In this document: in pieces, positions 1 through 13,388 of the stretch
Numbering within the stretch: position 1 is the first letter of the stretch
Layout: every line of letters starts with the position of its first letter
Assembly: GCA_037783545.1 (NCBI GenBank)
Contig: JBBELK010000505.1
Location: 1 to 64,000, forward strand
Direction: 5' to 3'
DNA: 64,000 nucleotides
Source of the DNA: Henricia sp. BOLD:AAB3569
Lineage: Eukaryota; Echinodermata; Asteroidea; Spinulosida; Echinasteridae
Notes under the pieces: model-generated
What the model was told of the DNA's origin: nothing
The model's input: the letters and a program-made list of their open reading frames with translations, nothing else
The model's database searches: none
Program-made: the position numbers and the translations under genes

Positions 1-3000
1 GGAAATTTTCCAACCAACTTCAAATTTTGCATGCTCCAAACTGTATATATTCCGCACTTGTCATGCAAAATTGACAGATTTTCGCTGGGAAATGACTGAG
101 AAATTTCAGAGTTTAGGGAAAGCGGAGCTCGGCTAAGTGGTTATTCCCCTAACTGTGGCTGTTGGGACACCCCTGCGCTGCGCTTGTGTACATTTGTACG
201 GCCGTTGACTCACCCCAGATTGTGACGGGAATTAGGTCAAAGTGTGTCCCAAATGCCGGCAAATTTGGAAATCAAGGAATTTTCCAACCAACTTCAAATT
301 TTGCATGCTCCAAACTGTATATATTCCGCACTTGTCATGCAAAATTGACAGATTTTCGCTGGGAAATGACGGAGAAATTCAGAGTTTAGGGAAAGCGGAG
401 CTCGGCTACGTGTTATTCCCCTAACCGTGGCTGTTGGGACACCCTGCGCTGCGCTGGTGTACATTTGTACGGCCGTTGACTCACCCCAGATTGTGACGGG
501 AATTAGGTCAAAAGTGTGTCCCAAATGCCGGCAAATTTGGAAATCAAGGAATTTTCCAACCAACTTCAAATTTTGCATGCTCCAAACTGTATATATTCCG
601 CACTTGTCATGCAAAATTGACAGATTTTCGCTGGGAAATGACGGAGAAAATTCAGAGTTAGGGAAAGCGGAGCTCGGCTACGTGGTTATTCCCCTTACCG
701 TGGCTGTTGGGACACCCTGTGCTGCGCTTGTGTATATTTGTACGGCCGTTGACTCACCCCAGATTGTGAGGAATTAGGTCAAAGTGTGTCCCAAATGCCG
801 GCAAATTTGGAAATCAAGGAATTTTCCAACCAACTTCAAATTTTGCATGCTCCAAACTGTATATATTCCGCACTTGTCATGCAAAATTGACAGATTTTCG
901 CTGGGAAATGACGGAGAAATGTCAGAGTTTAGGGAAAGCGGAGCTCGGCTACGTGGTTATTCCCCTAACCGTGGCTGTTGGGACACCCTACGCTGCGCAT
1001 GCGCTTGTGTACATTTGTACGGCCGTTGACTCACCCCAGATTGTGACGGAATTAGGTCAAAGTGTGTCCCAAATGCCGGCAAATTTGGAAATCAAGGAAT
1101 TTTCCAACCAACTTCAAATTTTGCATGCTCCAAACTGTATATATTCCGCACTTGTCATGCAAAATTGACAGATTTTCGCTAAGAAATGACGGAGAAATTT
1201 CAGAGTTTAGGGAAAGCGGAGCTCGGCTACGTGGTTATTCCCTAACCGTGGCTGTTGGGACACCCGCTGCGCTGCGCTGGTGTACATTTGTACGGCCGTT
1301 GACTCACCCCAGATTGTGACGGGAATTAGGTCAAAGTGTGTCCCAAATGCCGGCAAATTTGGAAATCAAGGAATTTTCCAACCAACTTCAAATTTTGCAT
1401 GCTCCAAACTGTATATATTCCGCACTTGTCATGCAAAATTGACAGATTTTCGCTGGGAAATGACGGAGAAATTTCAGAGTTTAGGAAAGCGGAGCTCGGC
1501 TACGTGGTTATTCCCCTAACCGTGGCTGTTGGGACACCCTGCGCTGCGCTGGTGTACATTTGTACGGCCGTTGACTCACCCCAGATTGTGACGGGAATTA
1601 GGTCAAAGGTGTGTCCCAAATGCCGGCAAATTTGGAAATCAAGGAATTTTCCAACCAACTTCAAATTTTGCATGCTCCAAACTGTATATATTCCGCACTT
1701 GTCATGCAAAATTGACAGATTTTCGCTGGGAAATGACGGAGAAATTTCAGAGTTTAGGGAAAGCGGAGCTCGGCTACGTGGTTATTCCCCTAACCGTGGC
1801 TGTTGGGACACCCTCGCTGCGCATGCGCTGTGTACATTTGTACGGCCGTTGACTCACCCCAGATTGTGACGGGAATTAGGTCAAAGTGTGTCCCAAATGC
1901 CGGCAAATTTGGAAATCAAGGAATTTTCCAACCAACTTCAAATTTTGCATGCTCCAAACTGTATATATCCGCACTTGTCATGCAAAATTGACAGATTTTC
2001 GCTAGGAAATGACGGAGAAATGTCAGAGTTTAGGGAAAGCGGAGCTCGGCTACGTGGTTATTCCCCTAACCGTGGCTGTTGGGACACCCTGCGCTGCGCT
2101 GGTGTACATTTGTACGGCCGTTGACTCACCCCAGATTGTGACGGGAATTAGGTCAAAGTGTGTCCCAAAATGCCGGCAAATTTGGAAATCAAGGAATTTT
2201 CCAACCAACTTCAAATTTTGCATGCTCCAAACTGTATATATTCCGCACTTGTCATGCAAAATTGACAGATTTTCGCTGGGAAATGACGGAGAAATTTCAG
2301 AGTTTAGGGAAAGCGGAGCTCGGCTACGTGGTTATTCCCCTAACCGTGGCTGTTGGGACACCCTGCGCTGCGCTGGTGTACATTTGTACGGCCGTTGACT
2401 CACCCCAGATTGTGACGGGATTTAGGTCAAAGTGTGTCCCAAATGCCGGCAAATTTGGAAATCAAGGAATTTTCCAACCAACTTCAAATTTTGCATGCTC
2501 CAAACTGTATATATTCCGCACTTGTCATGCAAAATTGACAGATTTTCGCTGGGAAATGACGGAGAAATTTCAGAGTTTAGGAAAGCGGAGCTCGGCTACG
2601 TGGTTATTCCCCTAACCGTGGCTGTTGGGACACCCTACGCTGCGCATGCGCTGGTGTACATTTGTACGGCCGTTGACTCCACCCCAGATTGTGACGGGAA
2701 TTAGGTCAAAGTGTGTCCCAAAATGCCGGCAAATTTGGAAATCAAGGAATTTTCCAACCAACTTCAAATTTTGCATGCTCAAACTGTATATATTCCGCAC
2801 TTGTCATGCAAAATTGACAGATTTTCGCTAGAAATGACGGAGAAATGTCAGAGTTTAGGGAAAGCGGAGCTCGGCTACGTGGTTATTCCCCTAACCGTGG
2901 CTGTTGGGGACACCCTGCGCTGCGCTGGTGTACATTTGTACGGCCGTTGACTCACCCCAGATTGTGACGGGAATTAGGTCAAAGTGTGTCCCAAATGCCG

Positions 3001-5175
3001 GCAAATTTGGAAATCAAGGAATTTTCCAACCAACTTCAAATTTTGCATGCTCCAAACTGTATATATTCCGCACTTGTCATGCAAAATTGACAGATTTTCG
3101 CTGGGAAATGACGGAGAAAATTTCAGAGTTTAGGGAAAGCGGAGCTCGGCTACGTGGTTATTCCCCTAACCGTGGCTGTTGGGACACCCTGCGCTGCGCT
3201 GGTGTACATTTGTACGGCCGTTGACTCACCCCAGATTGTGACGGGATTTAGGTCAAAGTGTGTCCCAAATGCCGGCAAATTTGGAAATCAAGGAATTTTC
3301 CAACCAACTTCAAATTTTGCATGCTCCAAACTGTATATATTCCGCACTTGTCATGCAAAATTGACAGATTTTCGCTGGAAATGACGGAGAAATTTCAGAG
3401 TTTAGGGAAAGCGGAGCTCGGCTACGTGGTTATTCCCCTAACCGTGGCTGTTGGGACACCCTGCGCTGCGCTGGTGTACATTTGTACGGCCGTTGACTCA
3501 CCCCAGATTGTGACGGGAATTAGGTCAAAGTGTGTCCCAAATGCCGGCAAATTTGGAAATCAAGGAATTTTCCAACCAACTTCAAATTTTGCATGCTCCA
3601 AACTGTATATATTCCGCACTTGTCATGCAAAATTGACAGATTTTCGCTGGGAAATGACGGAGAAATTTCAGAGTTTAGGGAAAGCGGAGCTCGGCCTACG
3701 TGGTTATTCCCCTAACCGTGGCTGTTCGGGACACCCTGCGCTGCGCTGGTGTACATTTGTACGGCCGTTGACTCACCCCAGATTGTGACGGGATTTAGGT
3801 CAAAGTGTGTCCCAAATGCCGGCAAATTTGGAAATCAAGGAATTTTCCAACCAACTTCAAATTTTGCATGCTCCAAACTGTATATATTCCGCACTTGTCA
3901 TGCAAAATTGACAGATTTTCGCTGGGAAATGACGGAGAAATTTCAGAGTTTAGGGAAAGCGGAGCTCGGCTACGTGGTTATTCCCCTAACCGTGGCTGTT
4001 GGGACACCCTGCGCTGCGCTGGTGTACATTTGTACGGCCGTTGACTCACCCCAGATTGTGACGGGAATTAGGTCAAAGTGTGTCCCAAATGCCGGCAAAT
4101 TTGGAAATCAAGGAATTTTCCAACCAACTTCAAATTTTGCATGCTCCAAACTGTATATATTCCGCACTTGTCATGCAAAATTGACAGATTTTCGCTGGGA
4201 AATGACGGAGAAATTTCAGAGTTTAGGGAAAGCGGAGCTCGGCTACGTGGTTATTCCCCTAACCGTGGCTGTTGGGACACCCTGCGCTGCGCTGGTGTAC
4301 ATTTGTACGGCCGTTGACTCACCCCAGATTGTGACGGGATTTAGGTCAAAGTGTGTCCCAAATGCCGGCAAATTTGGAAATCAAGGAATTTTCCAACCAA
4401 CTTCAAATTTTGCATGCTCCAAACTGTATATATTCCGCACTTGTCATGCAAAATTGACAGATTTTCGCTGGGAAATGACGGAGAAATTTCAGAGTTTAGG
4501 GAAAGCGGAGCTCGGCTACGTGGTTATTCCCCTAACCGTGGCTGTTGGGACACCTACGCTGCGCATGCGCTGGTGTACATTTGTACGGCCGTTGACTCAC
4601 CCCAGATTGTGACGGGAATTAGGTCAAAGTGTGTCCCCAAATGCCGGCAAATTTGGAAATCAAGGAATTTTCCAACCAACTTCAAATTTTGCATGCTCCA
4701 AACTGTATATATTCCGCACTTGTCATGCAAAATTGACAGATTTTCGCTAGGGAAATGACGGAGAAATTTCAGAGTTTAGGGAAAGCGGAGCTCGGCTACG
4801 TGGTTATTCCCCTAACCGAGGCTGTTGGGACACCCTGCGCTGCGCTGGTGTACATTTGTACGGCCGTTGACTCACCCCAGATTGTGACGGGAATTAGGTC
4901 AAAGTGTGTCCCAAATGCCGGCAAATTTGGAAATCAAGGAATTTTCCAACCAACTTCAAATTTTGCATGCTCCAAACTGTATATATTCCGCACTTGTCAT
5001 GCAAAATTGACAGATTTTCGCTGGGAAATGACGGAGAAATTTCAGAGTTTAGGGAAAGCGGAGCTCGGCTACGTGGTTATTCCCCTAACCGTGGCTGTTG
5101 GGACACCTGCGCTGCGCTGGTGTACATTTGTACGGCCGTTGACTCACCCCAGATTGTGACGGGATTTAGGTCAAA
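1..5175. repeat. Left section: irregular, indel-rich monomers
   Basis: Monomer spacing wanders between about 269 and 279 bp instead of holding at 273. Most copies carry one or two single-base gains or losses, usually in short homopolymers: tcaaaagtg near 510, gaaattcag near 384, tttaggaaagc near 1482, cccaaaatgcc near 2165, cgctagaaatg near 2828, cgctggaaatg near 3375. Four copies carry the 6-bp insertion, in degraded form at about 995, 1818, 2645 and 4562. Between 3242 and 4337 the variant gggattt alternates with gggaatt every second monomer, an incipient dimer. Either this is a decayed flank of the array or the base-level consensus is poor here. The sequence cannot separate the two. Confidence 0.85.
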
Positions 5176-8100
5176 GTGTGTCCCAAATGCCGGCAAATTT
5201 GGAAATCAAGGAATTTTCCAACCAACTTCAAATTTTGCATGCTCCAAACTGTATATATTCCGCACTTGTCATGCAAAATTGACAGATTTTCGCTGGGAAA
5301 TGACGGAGAAATTTCAGAGTTTAGGGAAAGCGGAGCTCGGCTACGTGGTTATTCCCCTAACCGTGGCTGTTGGGACACCCTGCGCTGCGCTGGTGTACAT
5401 TTGTACGGCCGTTGACTCACCCCAGATTGTGACGGGAATTAGGTCAAAGTGTGTCCCAAATGCCGGCAAATTTGGAAATCAAGGAATTTTCCAACCAACT
5501 TCTAATTTTGCATGCTCCAAACTGTATATATTCCGCACTTGTCATGCTAAATTGACAGATTTTCGCTGGGAAATGACGGAGAAATTTCAGAGTTTAGGGA
5601 AAGCGGAGCTCGGCTACGTGGTTATTCCCCTAACCGTGGCTGTTGGGACACCCTGCGCTGCGCTGGTGTACATTTGTACGGCCGTTGACTCACCCCAGAT
5701 TGTGACGGGATTTAGGTCAAAGTGTGTCCCAAATGCCGGAAAATTTGGAAATCAAGGAATTTTCCAACCAACTTCAAATTTTGCATGCTCCAAACTGTAT
5801 ATATTCCGCACTTGTCATGCAAAATTGACAGATTTTCGCTGGGAAATGACGGAGAAATTTCAGAGTTTAGGGAAAGCGGAGCTCGGCTACGTGGTTATTC
5901 CCCTAACCGTGGCTGTTGGGACACCCTGCGCTGCGCTGGTGTACATTTGTACGGCCGTTGACTCACCCCAGATTGTGACGGGAATTAGGTCAAAGTGTGT
6001 CCCAAATGCCGGCAAATTTGGAAATCAAGGAATTTTCCAACCAACTTCAATTTTGCATGCTCCAAACTGTATATATTCCGCACTTGTCATGCAAAATTGA
6101 CAGATTTTCGCTGGGAAATGACGGAGAAATTTCAGAGTTTAGGGAAAGCGGAGCTCGGCTACGTGGTTATTCCCCTAACCGTGGCTGTTGGGACACCCTG
6201 CGCTGCGCTTGTGTACATTTGTACGGCCGTTGACTCACCCCAGATTGTGACGGGAATTAGGTCAAAGTGTGTCCCAAATGCCGGCAAATTTGGAAATCAA
6301 GGAATTTCCAACCAACTTCAAATTTTGCATGCTCCAAACTGTATATATTCCGCACTTGTCATGCAAAATTGACAGATTTTCGCTGGGAAATGACGGAGAA
6401 ATTTCAGAGTTTAGGGAAAGCGGAGCTCGGCTACGTGGTTATTCCCCTTACCGTGGCTGTTGGGACACCCCTGCGCTGCGCTTGTGTATATTTGTACGGC
6501 CGTTGACTCACCCCAGATTGTGACGAGGAATTAGGTCAAAGTGTGTCCCAAATGCCGGCAAATTTGGAAATCAAGGAATTTTCCAACCAACTTCAAATTT
6601 TGCATGCTCCAAACTGTATATATTCCGCACTTGTCATGCAAAATTGACAGATTTTCGCTGAATAATGACGGAGAAATGTCAGAGTTTAGGGAAAGCGGAG
6701 CTCGGCTACGTGGTTATTCCCCTACCGTGGCTGTTGGGACACCCTGCGCTGCGCTGGTGTACATTTGTACGGCCGTTGACTCACCCCAGATTGTGACGGG
6801 AATTAGGTCAAAGTGTGTCCCAAATGCCGGCAAATTTGGAAATCAAGGAATTTTCCAACCAACTTCTAATTTTGCATGCTCCAAACTGTATATATTCCGC
6901 ACTTGTCATGCAAAATTGACAGATTTTCGCTGGGAAATGACGGAGAAATTTCAGAGTTTAGGGAAAGCGGAGCTCGGCTACGTGGTTATTCCCCTAACCG
7001 TGGCTGTTGGGACACCCTGCGCTGCGCTGGTGTACATTTGTACGGCCGTTGACTCACCCCAGATTGTGACGGGATTTAGGTCAAAGTGTGTCCCAAATGC
7101 CGGAAAATTTGGAAATCAAGGAATTTTCCAACCAACTTCAAATTTTGCATGCTCCAAACTGTATATATTCCGCACTTGTCATGCAAAATTGACAGATTTT
7201 CGCTGGGAAATGACGGAGAAATTTCAGAGTTTAGGGAAAGCGGAGCTCGGCTACGTGGTTATTCCCCTAACCGTGGCTGTTGGGACACCCTGCGCTGCGC
7301 TGGTGTACATTTGTACGGCCGTTGACTCACCCCAGATTGTGACGGGAATTAGGTCAAAGTGTGTCCCAAATGCCGGCAAATTTGGAAATCAAGGAATTTT
7401 CCAACCAACTTCAAATTTTGCATGCTCCAAACTGTATATATTCCGCACTTGTCATGCAAAATTGACAGATTTTCGCTGGGAAATGACGGAGAAATTTCAG
7501 AGTTTAGGGAAAGCGGAGCTCGGCTACGTGGTTATTCCCCTAACCGTGGCTGTTGGGACACCCTGCGCTGCGCTTGTGTACATTTGTACGGCCGTTGACT
7601 CACCCCAGATTGTGACGGGAATTAGGTCAAAGTGTGTCCCAAATGCCGGCAAATTTGGAAATCAAGGAATTTTCCAACCAACTTCAAATTTTGCATGCTC
7701 CAAACTGTATATATTCCGCACTTGTCATGCAAAATTGACAGATTTTCGCTGGGAAATGACGGAGAAATTTCAGAGTTTAGGGAAAGCGGAGCTCGGCTAC
7801 GTGGTTATTCCCCTAACCGTGGCTGTTGAGACACCCTGCGCTGCGCTGGTGTACATTTGTACGGCCGTTGACTCACCCCAGATTGTGACGGGAATTAGGT
7901 CAAAGTGTGTCCCAAATGCCGGCAAATTTGGAAATCAAGGAATTTTCCAACCAACTTCAAATTTTGCATGCTCCAAACTGTATATATTCCGCACTTGTCA
8001 TGCAAAATTGACAGATTTTCGCTGGGAAATGACGGAGAAATTTCAGAGTTTAGGGAAAGCGGAGCTCGGCTACGTGGTTATTCCCCTTACCGTGGCTGTT

Positions 8101-9815
8101 GGGACACCCTGCGCTGCGCTTGTGTATATTTGTACGGCCGTTGACTCACCCCAGATTGTGACGAGAATTAGGTCAAAGTGTGTCCCAAATGCCGGCAAAT
8201 TTGGAAATCAAGGAATTTTCCAACCAACTTCAAATTTTGCATGCTCCAAACTGTATATATTCCGCACTTGTCCAGCAAAATTGACAGATTTTCGCTAATA
8301 AATGACGGAGAAATGTCAGAGTTTAGGGAAAGCGGAGCTCGGCCACGTGGTTATTCCCCTAACCGTGGCTGTTGGGACACCCTGCGCTGCGCTGGTGTAC
8401 ATTTGTACGGCCGTTGACTCACCCCAGATTGTGACGGGAATTAGGTCAAAGTGTGTCCCAAATGCCGGCAAATTTGGAAATCAAGGAATTTTCCAACCAA
8501 CTTCAAATTTTGCATGCTCCAAACTGTATATATTCCGCACTTGTCATGCAAAATTGACAGATTTTCGCTGGGAAATGACGGAGAAATTTCAGAGTTTAGG
8601 GAAAGCGGAGCTCGGCTACGTGGTTATTCCCCTAACCGTGGCTGTTGGGACACCCTGCGCTGCGCTGGTGTACATTTGTACGGCCGTTGACTCACCCCCG
8701 ATTGTGACGGGATTTAGGTCAAAGTGTGTCCCAAATGCCGGCAAATTTGGAAATCAAGGAATTTTCCAACCAACTTCAAATTTTGCATGCTCCAAACTGT
8801 ATATATTCCGCACTTGTCATGCACAATTGACAGATTTTCGCTGGGAAAAGACGGAGAAATTTCAGAGTTTAGGGAAAGCGGAGCTCGGCTACGTGGTTAT
8901 TCCCCTAACCGTGGCTGTTGGGACACCCTGCGCTGCGCTGGTGTACATTTGTACGGCCGTTGACTCACCCCAGATTGTGACGGGAATTAGGTCAAAGTGT
9001 GTCCCAAATGCCGGCAAATTTGGAAATCAAGGAATTTTCCAACCAACTTCAAATTTTGCATGCTCCAAACTGTATATATTCCGCACTTGTCATGCAAAAT
9101 TGACAGATTTTCGCTGGGAAATGACGGAGAAATTTCAGAGTTTAGGGAAACCGGAGCTCGGCTACGTGGTTATTCCCCTAACCGTGGCTGTTGGGACACC
9201 CTGCGCTGCGCTTGTGTACATTTGTACGGCCGTTGACTCACCCCAGTTTGTGACGGGAATTAGGTCAAAGTGTGTCCCAAATGCCGGCAAATTTGGAAAT
9301 CAAGGAATTTTCCAACCAACTTCAAATTTTGCATGCTCCAAACTGTATATATTCCGCACTTGTCATGCAAAATTGACAGATTTTCGCTGGGAAATGACGG
9401 AGAAATTTCAGAGTTTAGGGAAAGCGGAGCTCGGCTACGTGGTTATTCCCCTAACCGTGGCTGTTGGGACACCCTGCGCTGCGCTGGTGTACATTTGTAC
9501 GGCCGTTGACTCACCCCAGATTGTGACGGGAATTAGGTCAAAGTGTGTCCCAAATGCCGGCAAATTTGGAAATCAAGGAATTTTCCAACCAACTTCAAAT
9601 TTTGCATGCTCCAAACTGTATATATTCCGCACTTGTCATGCAAAATTGACAGATTTTCGCTGGGAAATGACGGAGAAATTTCAGAGTTTAGGGAAAGCGG
9701 AGCTCGGCTACGTGGTTATTCCCCTTACCGTGGCTGTTGGGACACCCTGCGCTGCGCTTGTGTATATTTGTACGGCCGTTGACTCACCCCAGATTGTGAC
9801 GAGAATTAGGTCAAA
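5176..9815. repeat. Higher-order repeat of 6 monomers (about 1638 bp), 2.8 copies
   Basis: Copies lie at 5176-6540 (five monomers, one missing), 6541-8177 and 8178-9815. Each copy ends in a monomer carrying three linked variants: ccccttacc, tgtatattt and a change of gacggga to gacgaga or gacgagga (near 6446-6530, 8083-8166 and 9721-9806). The two six-monomer copies also share an odd junction, cgctgaataatg at 6657 and cgctaataaatg at 8293, and the gggattt variant at 7072 and 8708, exactly 1636-1638 bp apart. The markers ccggaaaat (5737, 7101) and ttctaatt (near 5500, 6864) link the five-monomer copy to its neighbour. No 6-bp-insertion monomers occur in this block. Confidence 0.85.
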
Positions 9816-12800
9816 GTGTGTCCCAAATGCCGGCAAATTTGGAAATCAATGAATTTTCCAACCAACTTCAAATTTTGCATGCTCCAAACTGTATATATTC
9901 CGCACTTGTCTTGCAAAATTGACAGATTTTCGCTGGGAAATGACGGAGAAATTTCAGAGTTTAGGGAAAGCGGAGCTCCGCTACGTGGTTATTCCCCTAA
10001 CCGTGGCTGTTGGGACACCCTGCGCTGCGCATGCGCTGGTGTACATTTGTACGGCCGTTGACTCACCCCAGATTGTGACGGGAATTAGGTCAAAGTGTGT
10101 CCCAAATGCCGGCAAATTTGGAAATCAAGGAATTTTCCAACCAACTTCAAATTTTGCATGCTCCAAACTGTATATATTCCGCACTTGTCATGCAAAATTG
10201 ACAGATTTTCGCTGGGAAATGACGGAGAAATGTCAGAGTTTAGTGAAAGCGGAGCTCGGCTACGTGGTTATTCCCCTAACCGTGGCTGTTGGGACACCCT
10301 GCGCTGCGCTTGTGTACATTTGTACGGCCGTTGACTCACCCCAGATTGTGACGGGAATTAGGTCAAAGTGTGTCCCAAATGCCGGCAAATTTGGAAATCA
10401 AGGAATTTTCCAACCAACTTCAAATTTTGCATGCTCCAAACTGTATATATTCCGCACTTGTCATGCAAAATTGACAGATTTTCGCTGGGAAATGACGGAG
10501 AAATGTCAGAGTTTAGTGAAAGCGGAGCTCGGCTACGTGGTTATTCCCCTAACCGTGGCTGTTGGGACACCCTGCGCTGCGCTTGTGTACATTTGTACGG
10601 CCGTTGACTCACCCCAGATTGTGACGGGAATTAGGTCAAAGTGTGTCCCAAATGCCGGCAAATTTGGAAATCAAGGAATTTTCAAACCAACTTTAAATTT
10701 GGCATGCTCCAAACTGTATATATTCCGCACTTGTCATGCAAAATTGACAGATTTTCGCTGGGAAATGACGGAGAAATTTCAGAGTTTAGGGAAAGCGGAG
10801 CTCGGCTACGTGGTTATTCCCCTAACCGTGGCTGTTGGGACACCCTGCGCTGCGCATGCGCTGGTGTACATTTGTACGGCCGTTGACTCACCCCAGATTG
10901 TGACGGGAATTAGGTCAAAGTGTGTCCCAAATGCCGGCAAATTTGGAAATCAAGGAATTTTCCAACCAACTTCAAATTTTGCATGCTCCAAACTGTATAT
11001 ATTCCGCACTTGTCATGCAAAATTGACAGATTTTCGCTGGGAAATGACGGAGAAATTTCAGAGTTTAGGGAAAGCGGAGCTCGGCTACGTGGTTATTCCC
11101 CTAACCGTGGCTGTTGGGACACCCTGCGCTGCGCTTGTGTACATTTGTACGGCCGTTGACTCACCCCAGATTGTGACGGGAATTAGGTCAAAGTGTGTCC
11201 CAAATGCCGGCAAATTTGGAAATCAAGGAATTTTCCAACCAACTTCAAATTTTGCATGCTCCAAACTGTATATATTCCGCACTTGTCATGCAAAATTGAC
11301 AGATTTTCGCTGGGAAATGACGGAGAAATTTCAGAGTTTAGGGAAAGCGGAGCTCGGCTACGTGGTTATTCCCCTAACCGTGGCTGTTGGGACACCCTGC
11401 GCTGCGTTGGTGTACATTTGTACGGCCGTTGACTCACCCCAGATTGTGACGGGAATTAGGTCAAAGTGTGTCCCAAATGCCGGCAAATTTGGAAATCAAG
11501 GAATTTTCCAACCAACTTCAAATTTTGCATGCTCCAAACTGTATATATTCCGCACTTGTCATGCAAAATTGACAGATTTTCGCTGGGAAATGACGGAGAC
11601 ATTTCAGAGTTTAGGGAAAGCGGAGCTCGGCTACGTGGTTATTCCCCTAACCGTGGCTGTTGGGACACCCTGCGCTGCGCTGGTGTACATGTGTACGGCC
11701 GTTGACTCACCCCAGATTGTGACGGGAATTAGGTCAAAGTGTGTCCCAAATGCCGGCAAATTTGGAAATCAAGGAATTTTTCAACCAACTTCAAATTTTG
11801 CATGCTCCAAACTGTATATATTCCGCACTTGTCATGCAAAATTGACAGATTTTCGCTGGGAAATGACGGATAAATTTCAGAGTTAAGGGAAAGCGGAGCT
11901 CGGCTACGTGGTTATTCCCCTAACCGTGGCTGTTGGGACACCCTGCGCTGCGCATGCGCTGGTGTACATTTGTACGGCCGTTGACTCACCCCAGATTGTG
12001 ACGGGAATTAGGTCAAAGTGTGTCCCAAATGCCGGCAAATTTGGAAATCAAGGAATTTTCCAACCAACTTCAAATTTTGCATGCTCCAAACTGTATATAT
12101 TCCGCACTTGTCATGCAAAATTGACAGATTTTCGCTGGGAAATGACAGAGAAATTTCAGAGTTTAGGGAAAGCGGAGCTCGGCTACGTGGTTATTCCCCT
12201 AACCGTGGCTGTTGGGACACCCTGCGCTGCGCTGGTGTACATTTGTACGGCCGTTAACTCACCCCAGATTGTGACGGGAATTAGGTCAAAGTGTGTCCCA
12301 AATGCCGGCAAATTTGGAAATCAAGGAATTTTCCAACCAACTTCAAATTTTGCATGCTCCAAACTGTATATATTCCGCACTTGTCATGCAAAATTGACAG
12401 ATTTTCGCTGGGAAATGACGGAGAAATTTCAGAGTTTAGGGAAAGCGGAGCTCGGCTACGTGGTTATTCCCCTAACCGTGGCTGTTGGGACACCCTGCGC
12501 TGCGCTTGTGTACATTTGTACGGCCATTGACTCACCCCAGATTGTGACGGGAATTAGGTCAAAGTGTGTCCCAAATGCCGGCAAATTTGGAAATCAAGGA
12601 ATTTTCCAACCAACTTCAAATTTTGCATGCTCCAAACTGTATATATTCCGCACTTGTCATGCAAAATTGACAGATTTTCGCTGGGAAATGACGGAGAAAT
12701 TTCAGAGTTTAGGGAAAGCGGAGCTCGGCTACGTGGTTATTCCCCTAACCGTGGCTGTTGGGACACCCTGCGCTGCGTTGGTGTACATTTGTACGGCCGT

Positions 12801-13388
12801 TGACTCACCCCAGATTGTGACGGGAATTAGGTCAAAGTGTGTCCCAAATGCCGGCAAATTTGGAAATCAAGGAATTTTCCAACCAACTTCAAATTTTGCA
12901 TGCTCCAAACTGTATATATTCCGCACTTGTCATGCAAAATTGACAGATTTTCGCTGGGAAATGACGGAGAAATTTCAGAGTTTAGGGAAAGCGGAGCTCG
13001 GCTACGTGGTTATTCCCCTTACCGTGGCTGTTGGGACACCCTGCGCTGCGCTGGTGTACATTTGTACGGCCGTTGACTCACCCCAGATTGTGACGGGAAT
13101 TAGGTCAAAGTGTGTCCCAAATGCCGGCAAATTTGGAAATCAAGGAATTTTCCAACCAACATCAAATTTTGCATGCTCCAAACTGTATATATTCCGCACT
13201 TGTCATGCAAAATTGACAGATTTTCGCTGGGAAATGACGGAGAAATTTCAGAGTTTAGGGAAAGCGGAGCTCGGCTACGTGGTTATTCCCCTAACCGTGG
13301 CTGTTGGGACACCCTGCGCTGCGCATGCGCTGGTGTACATTTGTACGGCCGTTGACTCACCCCAGATTGTGACGGGAATTAGGTCAAA
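9816..13388. repeat. Mixed 273/279-bp monomer segment
   Basis: Thirteen monomers, four of 279 bp. Two adjacent copies (10095-10367 and 10368-10640) share gaaatgtcag plus tttagtgaaag and look like a single-monomer duplication. The next unit (10641-10919) carries ttcaaaccaactttaaat, a marker that recurs in the 1377-bp repeat further right and again at 47744, so this segment is related to both. Private changes include caatgaatt at 9848 and agttaaggg at 11881; each makes a stop in the otherwise open frame. Confidence 0.8.
12012..12017. repeat. 279-bp length variant (example near this position)
   Basis: The monomer ending here is one of about 46 copies that are 279 bp long. The six extra bases sit further left, at about 11953-11958, where gcgctgcgctgg becomes gcgctgcgcatgcgctgg. 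The insertion keeps any reading frame, creates the perfect 10-bp palindrome GCGCATGCGC and adds a second GCATGC site to the monomer. Such monomers are found at 0.9-4.6 kb and 9.8-47.2 kb. They are absent from the 6-monomer repeat at 5.2-9.8 kb, from the first Q/LL island and from the whole Q/LL domain, so length class and haplotype are associated. Confidence 0.85.

Noticed and set aside
8451-8690. The 79-codon frame starting gtgtgtcccaaa, present in nearly every monomer
   Set aside because: It has only a GTG start, overlaps the longer frame throughout and always ends at the same cgTTGAct stop. It is a by-product of the consensus.
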